Positions 33,510 to 41,913 of a stretch of 64,000 bases of DNA are shown here, piece after piece. Position 1 is the stretch's first letter. Each line of letters starts with the position of its first letter. The DNA is taken from assembly GCF_005780165.1 (NCBI RefSeq), contig NZ_VAUV01000012.1, positions 1 through 64,000 of the forward strand, given 5' to 3'. Position numbers and translations under genes: made by a program. The notes beneath the pieces are model-generated. The model searched no databases. It was not told the DNA's origin and was given only the letters and a program-made list of their open reading frames with translations. Source of the stretch: Phragmitibacter flavus. GTDB taxonomy: Bacteria; Verrucomicrobiota; Verrucomicrobiia; Verrucomicrobiales; Verrucomicrobiaceae.

Positions 33510-36500
33510 TTATCTTACAGGCGGAGAAAAGTGAATTAATAGTATCTCTAATCCCGAAACGCCAAGTCGATTCTGAAGGATTTCTTTGGATTTTTGCCGA
33601 AGAATGGCAAGCATTTGTTCACAGTTGATACGAGGACCTCCATTTAGTGAGTCCCACTTCCGATCTCTATTAAAAAGTGCAAGGACGTAAATTCCGTAGC
33701 GGGCACGGTGATCGCGGAGATAGGAGCCCACCAATTGATCCTCTAAACCATTAATTAAACCTTGAAAGGTCCAATTGTCGGCAATTTTAAGCTCCATTGA
33801 TACAGGAGCGGCGTCTGGAATTACCAGGCGAAGATCTGGACGTAATGATTGGTCAATTTCCCATTCTTGCGGAACGCTGTAGCGTCCTCTGGAACTTTCA
33901 TTGAGTCGTCGTTGAAGCCAACGGCGAAAGCTTGTTTCATTGTCTTCATGGCGAACTTCCTCTCGAGGGCTGTCTTCGCCGAATTCAACCCAGCGTTTAA
34001 TATCGGACAGCCTGCGGATGCCAATTTCAAATAGATCGGAGTCACTTCTAGGCTGCCGCTCATACTCGGTTGCGAATTCACGCATGTCTGTCGTATGCCA
34101 AGGGCTGATATCAGCAAATTTTTGGCGAGACTTATTAAGGAGGTATTTTATGTAGTCTTGTAGATGAGAGAGCAAGGGGTCGGCCAAAAGTGCCTGTAGC
34201 GTTTGACAGACATCGGGATGATCAGTCGCGACCAATCTGTCTAGTAAAGCGCCTCTGAAATCCTGAGCGTCGTCCCTAGTCGTTACATTATAAGCGCCTC
34301 CGCTTGAACGATTGGTATCCTCTTCACGACGAATATATTGGTATACCAGTGGGATGAATCTTAGCATGGCTATTGGATGCACCCATGATGGATTTGCACT
34401 CAGTGGAACATGATCGTCATAGCGGGAGCTAAGACTCGCAGAAACTGAGATCATCAATTCTGTAGGATCGATTGAATTTGGTAAATGTGAATCCAGAGCA
34501 TCTAAAGCATTGATCGCATCAAACTCAAGCCACAAGGCCATCCAAGTGGGAAAGCCAGGTGAAGTGCTGGCAATGGAATGGGCTTTATTTTGTATTAATC
34601 TGGTCAGTTCGTCCTCGGATGATAGAGGTGCTGAAAACAAGATTTTGATGGCATTATACAGTATGAAAAAATTCTGTGGCTCTTTGTCCGTCAATAGCTC
34701 GTAAATTTGGGGTTTCATCAACGCAGTTGCTCGACTGTTCGACCAAGCAAGGTAGTTGATAGCGATATGATAGAGTTCAAGCCCGGTAGAGGTTTGCCAT
34801 TCAGCAGCGATGCATTCAGCTAAAATTGATTGAACTGCCTGAGGCTGTGCTGATGTTAGATCATCAAACCATGGAGGGAATCCATTCATCTCTTGAAGAG
34901 CATATTTGGTGGCTCGTTGGGCGTCAGAGAATGGAAGGTCTGAGAATATTAATCTGCCATCCTGCCAGGCGGCCATGATTCCAGCAAGTCCTGCAATACA
35001 GCCATGTGTTGTGTTCCCGGAAGGATTTTTTTCATGAGGTAAATCTGGAGTATAACGTTTCCAGACTTGAAAGCATCCCTCTTTTGCGGCTTCTACACAT
35101 CGCCGTCCCATTTTTTTCTCAAGGGGCGACCAATCAGTCGGCGTCCATTTATCATGAGTCTCGTGACGGGCATCATCTATAAGGTGAACTAGCCAATTCA
35201 CATATTCGCCAGAACGCAGTTTGTTGCGGTAGCGCCAAAGGTTATATTGTTCACGGATTTTGAGAAACGGTTTTTTTACCTTTTTCAAAGCCATCCTACG
35301 TCGATAAGGTCTGAATTTTGGTTGTATTCGAATGTGCCAGAAGGCTTGTGCTCTGAAAAGTAGATTAGGGCAAAAGCGCTTTAATATCTCTCTGGTATTG
35401 GCGGATGAGTTGGCTAACCGCTTGATTTCTGCGAATTTTGAAGAGGATCGTCCTGTCTGGTGCCACACCTCTAAAGACCACTCAATCGCCCGTTTAAAAT
35501 CTGCGGGGGAAGTTGCTGCTGCTGCCCACTTTAGAAGCCAATCAAGGTCGGCGGCTACTGGCCTGATTCTATCATAATAGATTTGCACGCAGGACAAGTG
35601 AGAGGCTGCCTGCTCGTGATCTTTCTCTAGGCTATCCGCAGCGATACGAAAGTATTGTTCACGCACCTTCGGATGACGCTCAGTGCGTCCCGGTAAAGAG
35701 TCGTCACGTTCGACAGAAGGGCGATGATCACTGATCCGGACAATCACTTCCGCGATGGCAGTAGCTTCTGCTTCGGAAACCGTGGGCCAATCAAGAAGAA
35801 CTTCTGAGATCGCTAGCGCTGTTTTGAGACTCCAGGGTGGTTCGTAATCCTCTTCATTATCGTTATCGTCTACCGGATACCCGAGGAGCCCACGAAGGAG
35901 CGACAAACCATTCTCTTTGTATGTGACGGTAGGGAGGTATTGAGAAAGTGTGTAATCCCACCCAATCACGCCTTGAGTTGAAAACCTCAACCGACTGAAT
36001 GTGCGAAAGAGTTCCTTTGCTCCCCATATGCCTGGAAAAAGAAGTTTGCACAAAGGCATGCAAACTCTTCTGGGGAGAAGTTTGATCTCGTCCGCTGCCG
36101 CAGCTAGAGATCGCAGTTCTGATTCAGTGGCTGTGAGCGTCAGCGCACGAGAGGCGGTTGGGAAGATATCGCCTTTCTCCAGATCCTTAATCGCTATCGT
36201 CAGAACGACGTTTGTGCAGCCAGTTAATTTTCCCGCAATGACAATTTCCAGCGCCAGTTCTTGAATTTCACGGCCATTAGATGGGGTTGTCAGTAGTGTA
36301 TTAATATCCTCTGAGAGAGAGTCGTCGGCAAGTCGTGAAAGAGTTGCCTTTTCATGTTCCCACCAAAGACGTTCACGACCTTCTGCTTTTTGCACTAGAG
36401 CCTTCAACAGTGCACGCTTGTTCTCAGAACTTAATTGTGCTGGGTCACTGTAGCGAAGTAAAATTTCGGGGGCTGTCTCCAAGATGCACCGAAACACAAC

Positions 36501-37760
36501 AATGTTCCATTGATTGACACCTGCGGCAAGCCACGCCGCGAGTGGTGCGAGTGAGGGACGAAGAACTGGTTCAAGGCCACGGGTGTCAAAAAGAAGATCT
36601 TCCAGCACATCCACAGGACAACCCTGTTCCATAAGGTTTTTTAGCCACTTGAAAGCTAAAAATTCTGAGAGCCGTCGATGATGGAAACGAATGTGGCCGT
36701 AGCTCGCGCCATCGAAAATTGGACGTGTGAGAAGTGTTTGGATTTCTTCTTTACGCCAATCTGATGGAAGGCATCTGGACGCGTCAATTGCGTTTAAAGA
36801 AAAATGAATTTCTCCAGGAATTTGGAAGATGAATTTGCGACAAAACAGCGTTGCTGCTGCGAGATATTCAGCACCTGAACGTGCTCTTTCCAAAGAGAGT
36901 AGATCCCAACGGTCTCTATCGGATGCTTTTATGAGTTGGCGATCACATGTGAAATCGAGGATTTCGGTTAGAGTTCCTAAATTCTTCTTTTCTTTCCAAT
37001 AGGCGAGCAGATCGTTTACATCAGCGGGGCGTCTAGCGAACTCCCAAGAGTGAGTTCTTTCTAGCGCTTCGAGGAAGCTTTCCGCATGCGATGCTTGCCG
37101 TGCCGTTACATAAGTTTTTATGCCAGATTCATCTAGCGGCAATAAACTGACAACAAACGGATAGGGTTCTTCGGCTTTGTCCTCTTTTTCAAGATTAGGG
37201 ATCCGCATCCTTACTTCGTGTGCGTCAATCGTGGGAAGCCATTCTGTGATTCTCGAACTGATGACCACATTGGCTCGCAGCATTGCTCGTGCTCCGATGA
37301 GGTCGGTGAATCGATCAATCGCACGATGGAAATCCGCATTTTGCTGTATTTTCGCTTCATCCACCGAGTCGAGGAAGAAAACCGCGCGTGAGATCGAACC
37401 TTTCCATGCAGTCAAACTCGCTGAGTCTTCATTCCGCAATCTGATCTCGCTGCCCAAGGTAGCGAGTTCGTCTAAGCGCATATAAAACCGCGGAGCTTGC
37501 TGTGATCCTAAACTTGCTTGTGCTTGTAGTTCGTAACTTTTTCCACTACCGGGTTCGCCTAATATGACGACTAGGCGTCGCTTCAAGAGCTGTTCCCAGG
37601 TGTATCCATTGGTGAGAATGCCTTGGTCTGGATCAAAAACATAGTTTTTGTAAGCATAGTCCTCTAGGTCGCCATCTTCCCGCACAAGGGCGAATTTCCG
37701 GCCGAGGTCGATATAGTCTACAGGAGCGAGCATGATTGTGATTTTACATAAGGATGACAA
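33510..37760 (-). CDS. Large P-loop NTPase with C-terminal PD-(D/E)XK-like domain (candidate defence protein)
   Basis: 1416 residues. Near the N-terminus is a NACHT/STAND-like ATPase: Walker A GEPGSGKS (68-75) and Walker B VFFLDSVDEA (127-136). A following arginine-bearing strand VVISSRITEW is sensor-like. About 1100 residues of predicted helical repeats follow with no family I recognise. The last ~115 residues hold RPDLRL (Asp1309) and SMELKIAD (Glu1323, Lys1325), then a QLVGSYL helix, as in PD-(D/E)XK nucleases. A TTG at 37758-37760 has GGAGG four bases upstream; an ATG at 37731-37733 (MLAPVDYIDLG) is an alternative start. The gene is visibly richer in A+T than its neighbours and stands alone, which fits horizontal transfer. 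The defence role is inference. Confidence 0.8.
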   Translation of the reverse strand: MSSLCKITIMLAPVDYIDLGRKFALVREDGDLEDYAYKNYVFDPDQGILTNGYTWEQLLKRRLVVILGEPGSGKSYELQAQASLGSQQAPRFYMRLDELATLGSEIRLRNEDSASLTAWKGSISRAVFFLDSVDEAKIQQNADFHRAIDRFTDLIGARAMLRANVVISSRITEWLPTIDAHEVRMRIPNLEKEDKAEEPYPFVVSLLPLDESGIKTYVTARQASHAESFLEALERTHSWEFARRPADVNDLLAYWKEKKNLGTLTEILDFTCDRQLIKASDRDRWDLLSLERARSGAEYLAAATLFCRKFIFQIPGEIHFSLNAIDASRCLPSDWRKEEIQTLLTRPIFDGASYGHIRFHHRRLSEFLAFKWLKNLMEQGCPVDVLEDLLFDTRGLEPVLRPSLAPLAAWLAAGVNQWNIVVFRCILETAPEILLRYSDPAQLSSENKRALLKALVQKAEGRERLWWEHEKATLSRLADDSLSEDINTLLTTPSNGREIQELALEIVIAGKLTGCTNVVLTIAIKDLEKGDIFPTASRALTLTATESELRSLAAAADEIKLLPRRVCMPLCKLLFPGIWGAKELFRTFSRLRFSTQGVIGWDYTLSQYLPTVTYKENGLSLLRGLLGYPVDDNDNEEDYEPPWSLKTALAISEVLLDWPTVSEAEATAIAEVIVRISDHRPSVERDDSLPGRTERHPKVREQYFRIAADSLEKDHEQAASHLSCVQIYYDRIRPVAADLDWLLKWAAAATSPADFKRAIEWSLEVWHQTGRSSSKFAEIKRLANSSANTREILKRFCPNLLFRAQAFWHIRIQPKFRPYRRRMALKKVKKPFLKIREQYNLWRYRNKLRSGEYVNWLVHLIDDARHETHDKWTPTDWSPLEKKMGRRCVEAAKEGCFQVWKRYTPDLPHEKNPSGNTTHGCIAGLAGIMAAWQDGRLIFSDLPFSDAQRATKYALQEMNGFPPWFDDLTSAQPQAVQSILAECIAAEWQTSTGLELYHIAINYLAWSNSRATALMKPQIYELLTDKEPQNFFILYNAIKILFSAPLSSEDELTRLIQNKAHSIASTSPGFPTWMALWLEFDAINALDALDSHLPNSIDPTELMISVSASLSSRYDDHVPLSANPSWVHPIAMLRFIPLVYQYIRREEDTNRSSGGAYNVTTRDDAQDFRGALLDRLVATDHPDVCQTLQALLADPLLSHLQDYIKYLLNKSRQKFADISPWHTTDMREFATEYERQPRSDSDLFEIGIRRLSDIKRWVEFGEDSPREEVRHEDNETSFRRWLQRRLNESSRGRYSVPQEWEIDQSLRPDLRLVIPDAAPVSMELKIADNWTFQGLINGLEDQLVGSYLRDHRARYGIYVLALFNRDRKWDSLNGGPRINCEQMLAILRQKSKEILQNRLGVSGLEILLIHFSPPVR

Positions 37761-37867
37761 AAATCCTCCGCATTTTCGACAATGAAATGTCTTTAAGGCA
37801 TGGAGCCCTGTCGACTGTGCTCATCCACAGGCGTGAGCCCCAACATTGGCCGCAACGTAGCGTGACA

Positions 37868-38315
37868 CTAGTGGTCGTTTGATGACACACGGATAAAGTC
37901 CGCGTTTCTTAGAGATTTGCCCCCTGCTCTTGAGCACTTGCATGAAAGCTTCTTGGGGAGGTTGAGTTTGCCGATACTCTTCATGCGCTTTTTGCCTTCT
38001 TTCTGCTTCGCGAGGAGCTTGCGCTTACGACTGATACTGATGTCGCCGCCGTAGCATTTGGCGGTGACGTCTTTTCTCAGGACGCTGATGCGTCCGCTGG
38101 CGATGGATGATCTTGCCACCTATGGCGGCTTGGATGGAGACGACGAAGAGTTGTTGGGGGATGACTTCCTTGAGTTTGGCGGCGAGGGCTCGACCGCAGG
38201 ATTCGGCTTTGCTGCGGTGGACGATGCGGGCGAAGGCGTCGACGGATTCGCCCGCGATTAGCATTTCCGTTTTGACGAGGTCGGCGGGATCGCAAACACC
38301 ATGGCGAGCGACCAT
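37868..38315 (-). pseudogene. lepA: lepA (elongation factor 4) 3' fragment
   Basis: The minus strand reads [40 protein letters not shown] and QAAIGGKII in one frame. A second frame then gives [20 protein letters not shown] and [20 protein letters not shown], and a third EAFMQVLKS. These are consecutive C-terminal blocks of EF4/LepA, so at least two frameshifts are present, plus a six-base duplication (DISIS for DIS). The GTPase and central domains are missing. The fragment cannot make EF4; a functional copy is presumably elsewhere. It lies just upstream of the NTPase gene and may mark a junction of the accessory region. Confidence 0.85.
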
Positions 38316-38372
38316 TCCAGATGAGCCTCAATGGCCCATGGATGGCGGCGCAGAAGATGTCGCAAGGTATTG

Positions 38373-38407
38373 AAAGGCTAAAGGCTAAAGGCTAAAGGCT
38401 AAAGGCT
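38373..38407. repeat. Heptamer tandem array (AAAGGCT)
   Basis: Five perfect copies of AAAGGCT, plus a partial sixth (AAAG), end a few bases before the stop codon of the next gene at 38416. Confidence 0.9.
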
Positions 38408-38415
38408 AAAGTGAT

Positions 38416-38853
38416 TCAAACGGTGGGGGTATCGAATTTTTGGCGGACGCTGTTGCGGCAGAGGACGATGATGGTGAAAATGCCAAGGGCGGTGCCGATG
38501 GGGAATTGCACGCAGTTGAGTCCGGCGGTGATGAGGGAGAACATGCGGTGGCGTCGTTTGCGCATGAAGATGGCGGAGAACAGATTGAGCAGCGCGGCGG
38601 CGAGAAGGCCGATGCCGATGATGAGATAAAAGATGACCATGAGCTGCTGGATCTCCGGCGGCATGGGCGTTGAATCCGGTGTTGGATGGTCCTCGGCGAA
38701 TTTCATGATCGTCGTCATCAGAAAATAGTGACCGATGATGAAGAGCGTTCCCACGAAGCCGAGTCCGGCCATGATGAAATGGAGGATGACGAGAATTTTT
38801 AGATGGTCGTCATCCACGTCGGTAGGACGCGGCAGGGGTGGTGCGGTGTCCAT
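38416..38853 (-). CDS. Small multi-pass membrane protein, unknown
   Basis: 145 residues with an acidic, Pro-rich start (MDTAPPLPRPTDVDDDHLKI) and about four hydrophobic segments: LVILHFIMAGLGFVGTLFII, LMVIFYLIIGIGLLAAALLN, MFSLITAGLNCVQFPIGTAL and GIFTIIVLC. A motif RKRRHRMFSLI lies on a cytoplasmic loop. The architecture resembles widespread small membrane proteins of unknown function in Bacteroidota and Verrucomicrobiota. The start is 12 bp from the stop of the TIM-barrel gene, which is transcribed first, so the two may form an operon. Confidence 0.75.
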   Translation of the reverse strand: MDTAPPLPRPTDVDDDHLKILVILHFIMAGLGFVGTLFIIGHYFLMTTIMKFAEDHPTPDSTPMPPEIQQLMVIFYLIIGIGLLAAALLNLFSAIFMRKRRHRMFSLITAGLNCVQFPIGTALGIFTIIVLCRNSVRQKFDTPTV

Positions 38854-38865
38854 GTCGAAAGGAGG

Positions 38866-39693
38866 TCAGGCTTTGGCTTGGCTGGCGATGATTTGTTTGA
38901 GGTAGTCGATGCTGCGTTGGGCGATCACTTTGGGGCCGAGTTCGTATTTGAAAACTTCGGTGCTGAGCCAGCCGGTGTAGCCGACCTCGTTGAGGGCGGC
39001 GATGATGGGTTCGTATTTCACTTCGCCCATGCCGGGACCGAGGAGGTTGGGATCGTTGGTGTGGAAGTGAACGAACCACTCTTTGCTGTCGCGGATGATG
39101 TCGGGAATGGGTTTGTCTTCGGCGCTCATGGCTTTCACATCAAGATGGAGTTTGCAGGCCGGATGGTCGACCAGTTTGCAGAATTCGATGCCTTCGGCGG
39201 CGGAGTTCATCCAGTTGGTTTCCTTGGGTCCGAGGGGTTCCATGGCGATGGTGACGCCGTGTTTGACGGCTTCTTCAGCGACGCCGCGAACGACGTCAAC
39301 GGCGCGCAGGTTGGCTTCGTTGCGATCCCATTCGGGTAGGAGGTTGCGGGCTTTGGGGCTGCCCCATACCATGACCTTGCCACCGAGGGCACCGCAGAAG
39401 CGGGCGAGGGTCTGGCCAAAGATTTTGGCATCGTTGTTGAGAAGCGGATCAGGTGCGGTGATGTGCAGCCAGGCGGGTTTGGTCAATAACCAGTGCAGGC
39501 CGATGATTTCGAGTCCGAACGAGTTCGCGATGCGGACCAGACGGGTCGCGTCGGCGAGGTCGAGGGTCCGAGGATCGGCCTTGAGGGTGAAAGGGGCGAG
39601 TTCGAGTCCCTGATAACCGCAGGCAGCGGCATCTTCACACACCTTTTCGAAAGGTGCGTTGCCCCAGTGTTCGTTGCAAATGGCGAAGCGCAT
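38866..39693 (-). CDS. Sugar phosphate isomerase/epimerase (AP endonuclease 2-type TIM barrel)
   Basis: 275 residues from MRFAICNEHWGNAPFEKVCE. It fits the xylose-isomerase-like TIM-barrel family of sugar isomerases and epimerases. Metal-ligand positions are seen as MEPLG (Glu), LHLDVKAM (Asp), HFHTND (His) and STEVF (Glu). GYQGLELAPF is the typical second-strand block. The substrate cannot be told from sequence. The open frame extends upstream through two heptamer arrays, but the family start is clearly at MRFAIC, so I use that. Little purine-rich sequence precedes it. Confidence 0.85.
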   Translation of the reverse strand: MRFAICNEHWGNAPFEKVCEDAAACGYQGLELAPFTLKADPRTLDLADATRLVRIANSFGLEIIGLHWLLTKPAWLHITAPDPLLNNDAKIFGQTLARFCGALGGKVMVWGSPKARNLLPEWDRNEANLRAVDVVRGVAEEAVKHGVTIAMEPLGPKETNWMNSAAEGIEFCKLVDHPACKLHLDVKAMSAEDKPIPDIIRDSKEWFVHFHTNDPNLLGPGMGEVKYEPIIAALNEVGYTGWLSTEVFKYELGPKVIAQRSIDYLKQIIASQAKA

Positions 39694-39755
39694 AGGGTTT
39701 GATAAGGGAAAAGGGAAAAGTGAAAAGAGAAAAGTGATGGGAAGTGGGGACAGGA

Positions 39756-39811
39756 GTTCTTGGTTCTTGGTTCTTGGTTCTTGGTTCTTGGTTCTTGGTT
39801 CTTGGTTCTTG
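39756..39811. repeat. Heptamer tandem array (GTTCTTG)
   Basis: Eight perfect copies of GTTCTTG. It lies ten bases before a second array of a different heptamer and upstream of the TIM-barrel gene. The interval 39878-39986 between the arrays and the tRNA holds no feature I recognise. Confidence 0.96.
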
Positions 39812-39821
39812 GTTTGGCAGT

Positions 39822-39877
39822 CGGAAGGCGGAAGGCGGAAGGCGGAAGGCGGAAGGCGGAAGGCGGAAGGCGGAAGG
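39822..39877. repeat. Heptamer tandem array (CGGAAGG)
   Basis: Eight perfect copies of CGGAAGG, the same number and total length (56 bp) as the neighbouring GTTCTTG array. Confidence 0.96.
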
Positions 39878-39986
39878 AGGAGAGCCTCCTCACGTCGGCT
39901 GCTACGTGGGCTCGGGCGCGGAAAGGTGTGTTTCATGTTTGACAACGACGGGCTTCTGGGTAGTCTGCCCATCCTCAATCGCACAT

Positions 39987-40061
39987 GGCAGGGTAGCTCA
40001 GCGGTAGAGCAGGGGACTCATAAGCCCTTGGTCGGGAGTTCGATTCTCCCCTCTGCCACCA
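39987..40061 (+). tRNA. tRNA with CAT anticodon (elongator Met or Ile2)
   Basis: The acceptor stem GGCAGGG pairs with CTCTGCC (one G-T pair), followed by ACCA, so the CCA end is encoded. The D arm is AGCTCAGCGGTAGAGC. The anticodon CAT is at 40019-40021 within CTCATAA. The T arm is GGGAG-TTCGATT-CTCCC. The anticodon stem has a G-T pair and an A-G mismatch next to the loop. G at position 1 pairing with C72 argues against initiator tRNA. CAT could also be read as Ile after lysidine modification. Confidence 0.93.
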
Positions 40062-40252
40062 TATTATTAGATCGCTTTCTGGCCTTTTGAAAAAGCACAG
40101 ATTTTTGTGAGGATCTTTGCGAAACCTTTGATAAGGGGCTCTACACGAAGCGCCTTTGCGCTTCGTTCAGCACAAAAAAAACACCCATGGCTATTCCCTC
40201 TTTGACGAGGCGGCGCATGGGCGGTAGCGGGGGGGTTTGTGGCGGACTTTTT

Positions 40253-40594
40253 TTACTTGGCCTGGCCGATGACGGAGGAGACGCGGTCGACAAATTTGAG
40301 GGCGTCGTCGTAGCGGGCGAATTTGTATTTGATGCTGATGCCCCCGTTGCCGGCTTCGCGGATGGAGGTGATCCAGACTTGATAATATCCGTCGCTGCTC
40401 TGGGCTTTTTCGCACATCACGCAGGCAATCTGAGATTTGCGCACGGAGAAAACGCCGTGGCTGCTGACTTCGGGGTTGGTCTCGGTGTAGAATCGAACGA
40501 ACTCGCCCTGGCTGGTGACTTCGGTATCAGGGACGTTGGCGAAGACAGAGGGAACGGTGAGGATCAGGGTAAGGATGAAGATCGCGAGTTTCAT
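40253..40594 (-). CDS. Small secreted protein, unknown
   Basis: 113 residues with a signal peptide (MKLAIFILTLILTVPSVFAN). The mature part carries IACVMCEKAQ, a CxxC pair, within an otherwise plain sequence (FVRFYTETNPEVSSHGVFSV, YYQVWITSIREAGNGGISIK). No family recognised. It lies between tRNA-Met and the PilT-type genes and appears monocistronic. Confidence 0.65.
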   Translation of the reverse strand: MKLAIFILTLILTVPSVFANVPDTEVTSQGEFVRFYTETNPEVSSHGVFSVRKSQIACVMCEKAQSSDGYYQVWITSIREAGNGGISIKYKFARYDDALKFVDRVSSVIGQAK

Positions 40595-40715
40595 GATGGA
40601 AGAACAGGGCAGGTTGATATTTTCTCCGTGAGATTAGCGCAACTAATCAAACGCGCCAGCAACTTATTCAGGTTCAGATGAACTGGTTGTTTGCGGTGAA
40701 ATGGGGGAATTGCGA

Positions 40716-41819
40716 TCAACTGCCGAGGACACGACTGAACCAGCCTTTGCGATTTTTCTGGCGGGCGTTTTGGAATTGCTCCTTGAAGTAGTTGGGCTCG
40801 GAACAGTGGGCGAGGGCGTCGGAGAGGGAGATGCGGTTGTCGAGGAGGAGTTCCATGAGGCTGTCGTCAATGGTGTGCATGCCGTCGGCGGAACCGATCT
40901 GCATGAGGCCCTGGAGCTGGGAGAGGCGGCGTTCGCGGATGCAGGCTCCGATGGCGGTGTTAACGGCCATGAGTTCGGTGGCGAGCACGAGGCCGGGCTG
41001 GTCGTGGCGGGGGAGGAGGTATTGGCAGACGACACCGCGGAGCGAGGCGGCGAGCTGGGCACCGACAAAACGGTGGCGGTTTTCCGGGTAGGCGTCAAGA
41101 ATGCGGGAGACGGCGCTGGCGGCATCGGTGGTGTGAAGGGTGCCGATGATGAGGTGCCCGGTATCGGCGGCGGTGAGGGCGGTGTGGATGGTTTCTTCAT
41201 CGCGCATTTCACCGACGATGATCACGTCGGCGTCCTGACGGAGTCCACTGCGCAGGGCCTGGGCGAAGCTTTGGGTGTCGGAGCCGATTTCGCGCTGGTG
41301 AACCAGGCTGTGTCCTTGTTCGAACACGAATTCGATGGGGTCTTCGACAAGGACGATATTGGCGAGTCGGCAGCGGGCGATGGTTTGGGTGATGCTGGCT
41401 AGGGTGGTGCTTTTGCCGGAGCCGCTGGTGCCGGTGACGAGGATGAGTCCGGATTTGGCCTGGCACCATTCCTGGACGGTGGGGGAGTGGCCGAGTTCGG
41501 AAAGCGATGGGATCTTCCCGGCGATGAAGCGGAAGTTGGCTTCGACGTTGCCGAGGGCGAAGCTGGCGTTGGCGCGGAAGCGTCCGAGACCTTCGATCTG
41601 GATGGCGAAGTCGAGTTCCCAGTCATGCTCCAATCGGGCGCGCTGGTTTTCCTTCAAGACGCCGTAGACGATTTCGCGGGTTTCGAGTGCGCTGAGGGGT
41701 TTGTCGCTCAGGGGTTGCAGGGCACCGAAGATGCGTGCGGTGGGCGGGGCGTTGGGGGTGATGTGGAGGTCGGAAGCTCCGCGTTCGCGAGCGAGGGTGA
41801 GGTAGTCGACGAGGTCCAT
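40716..41819 (-). CDS. pilT: PilT/PilU-type pilus retraction ATPase
   Basis: 367 residues. An N-terminal PAS-like domain begins MDLVDYLTLARERGASDLHI. The ATPase core has Walker A GTSGSGKST, the Asp box VLVEDPIEFVF, Walker B VIIVGEMRDEET and the His box GHLIIGTLHTTDA. These are the hallmarks of hexameric ATPases that depolymerise type IV pili (twitching motility). The C-terminal AIRE-type motif is seen as AIGACIRERRLSQL. A second, divergent PilT-like gene lies 94 bp upstream on the same strand. No pilin or other pil genes are in the window. Confidence 0.9.
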   Translation of the reverse strand: MDLVDYLTLARERGASDLHITPNAPPTARIFGALQPLSDKPLSALETREIVYGVLKENQRARLEHDWELDFAIQIEGLGRFRANASFALGNVEANFRFIAGKIPSLSELGHSPTVQEWCQAKSGLILVTGTSGSGKSTTLASITQTIARCRLANIVLVEDPIEFVFEQGHSLVHQREIGSDTQSFAQALRSGLRQDADVIIVGEMRDEETIHTALTAADTGHLIIGTLHTTDAASAVSRILDAYPENRHRFVGAQLAASLRGVVCQYLLPRHDQPGLVLATELMAVNTAIGACIRERRLSQLQGLMQIGSADGMHTIDDSLMELLLDNRISLSDALAHCSEPNYFKEQFQNARQKNRKGWFSRVLGS

Positions 41820-41913
41820 GGAAGGAAAGTGAAAAGTGAAACGGGAAGAGTGAAAAGTAGTGAGAGGAGAAGTGGAGGTCGGCGGTGGTTGGAATCGACT
41901 TCTCTTTCAACCC

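Noticed and set aside
38866-39984. Longer isomerase starting upstream of the heptamer arrays
   Set aside because: The extra N-terminus is repeat-encoded (for example repeated PPSAFRL) and the family start is at 39693.
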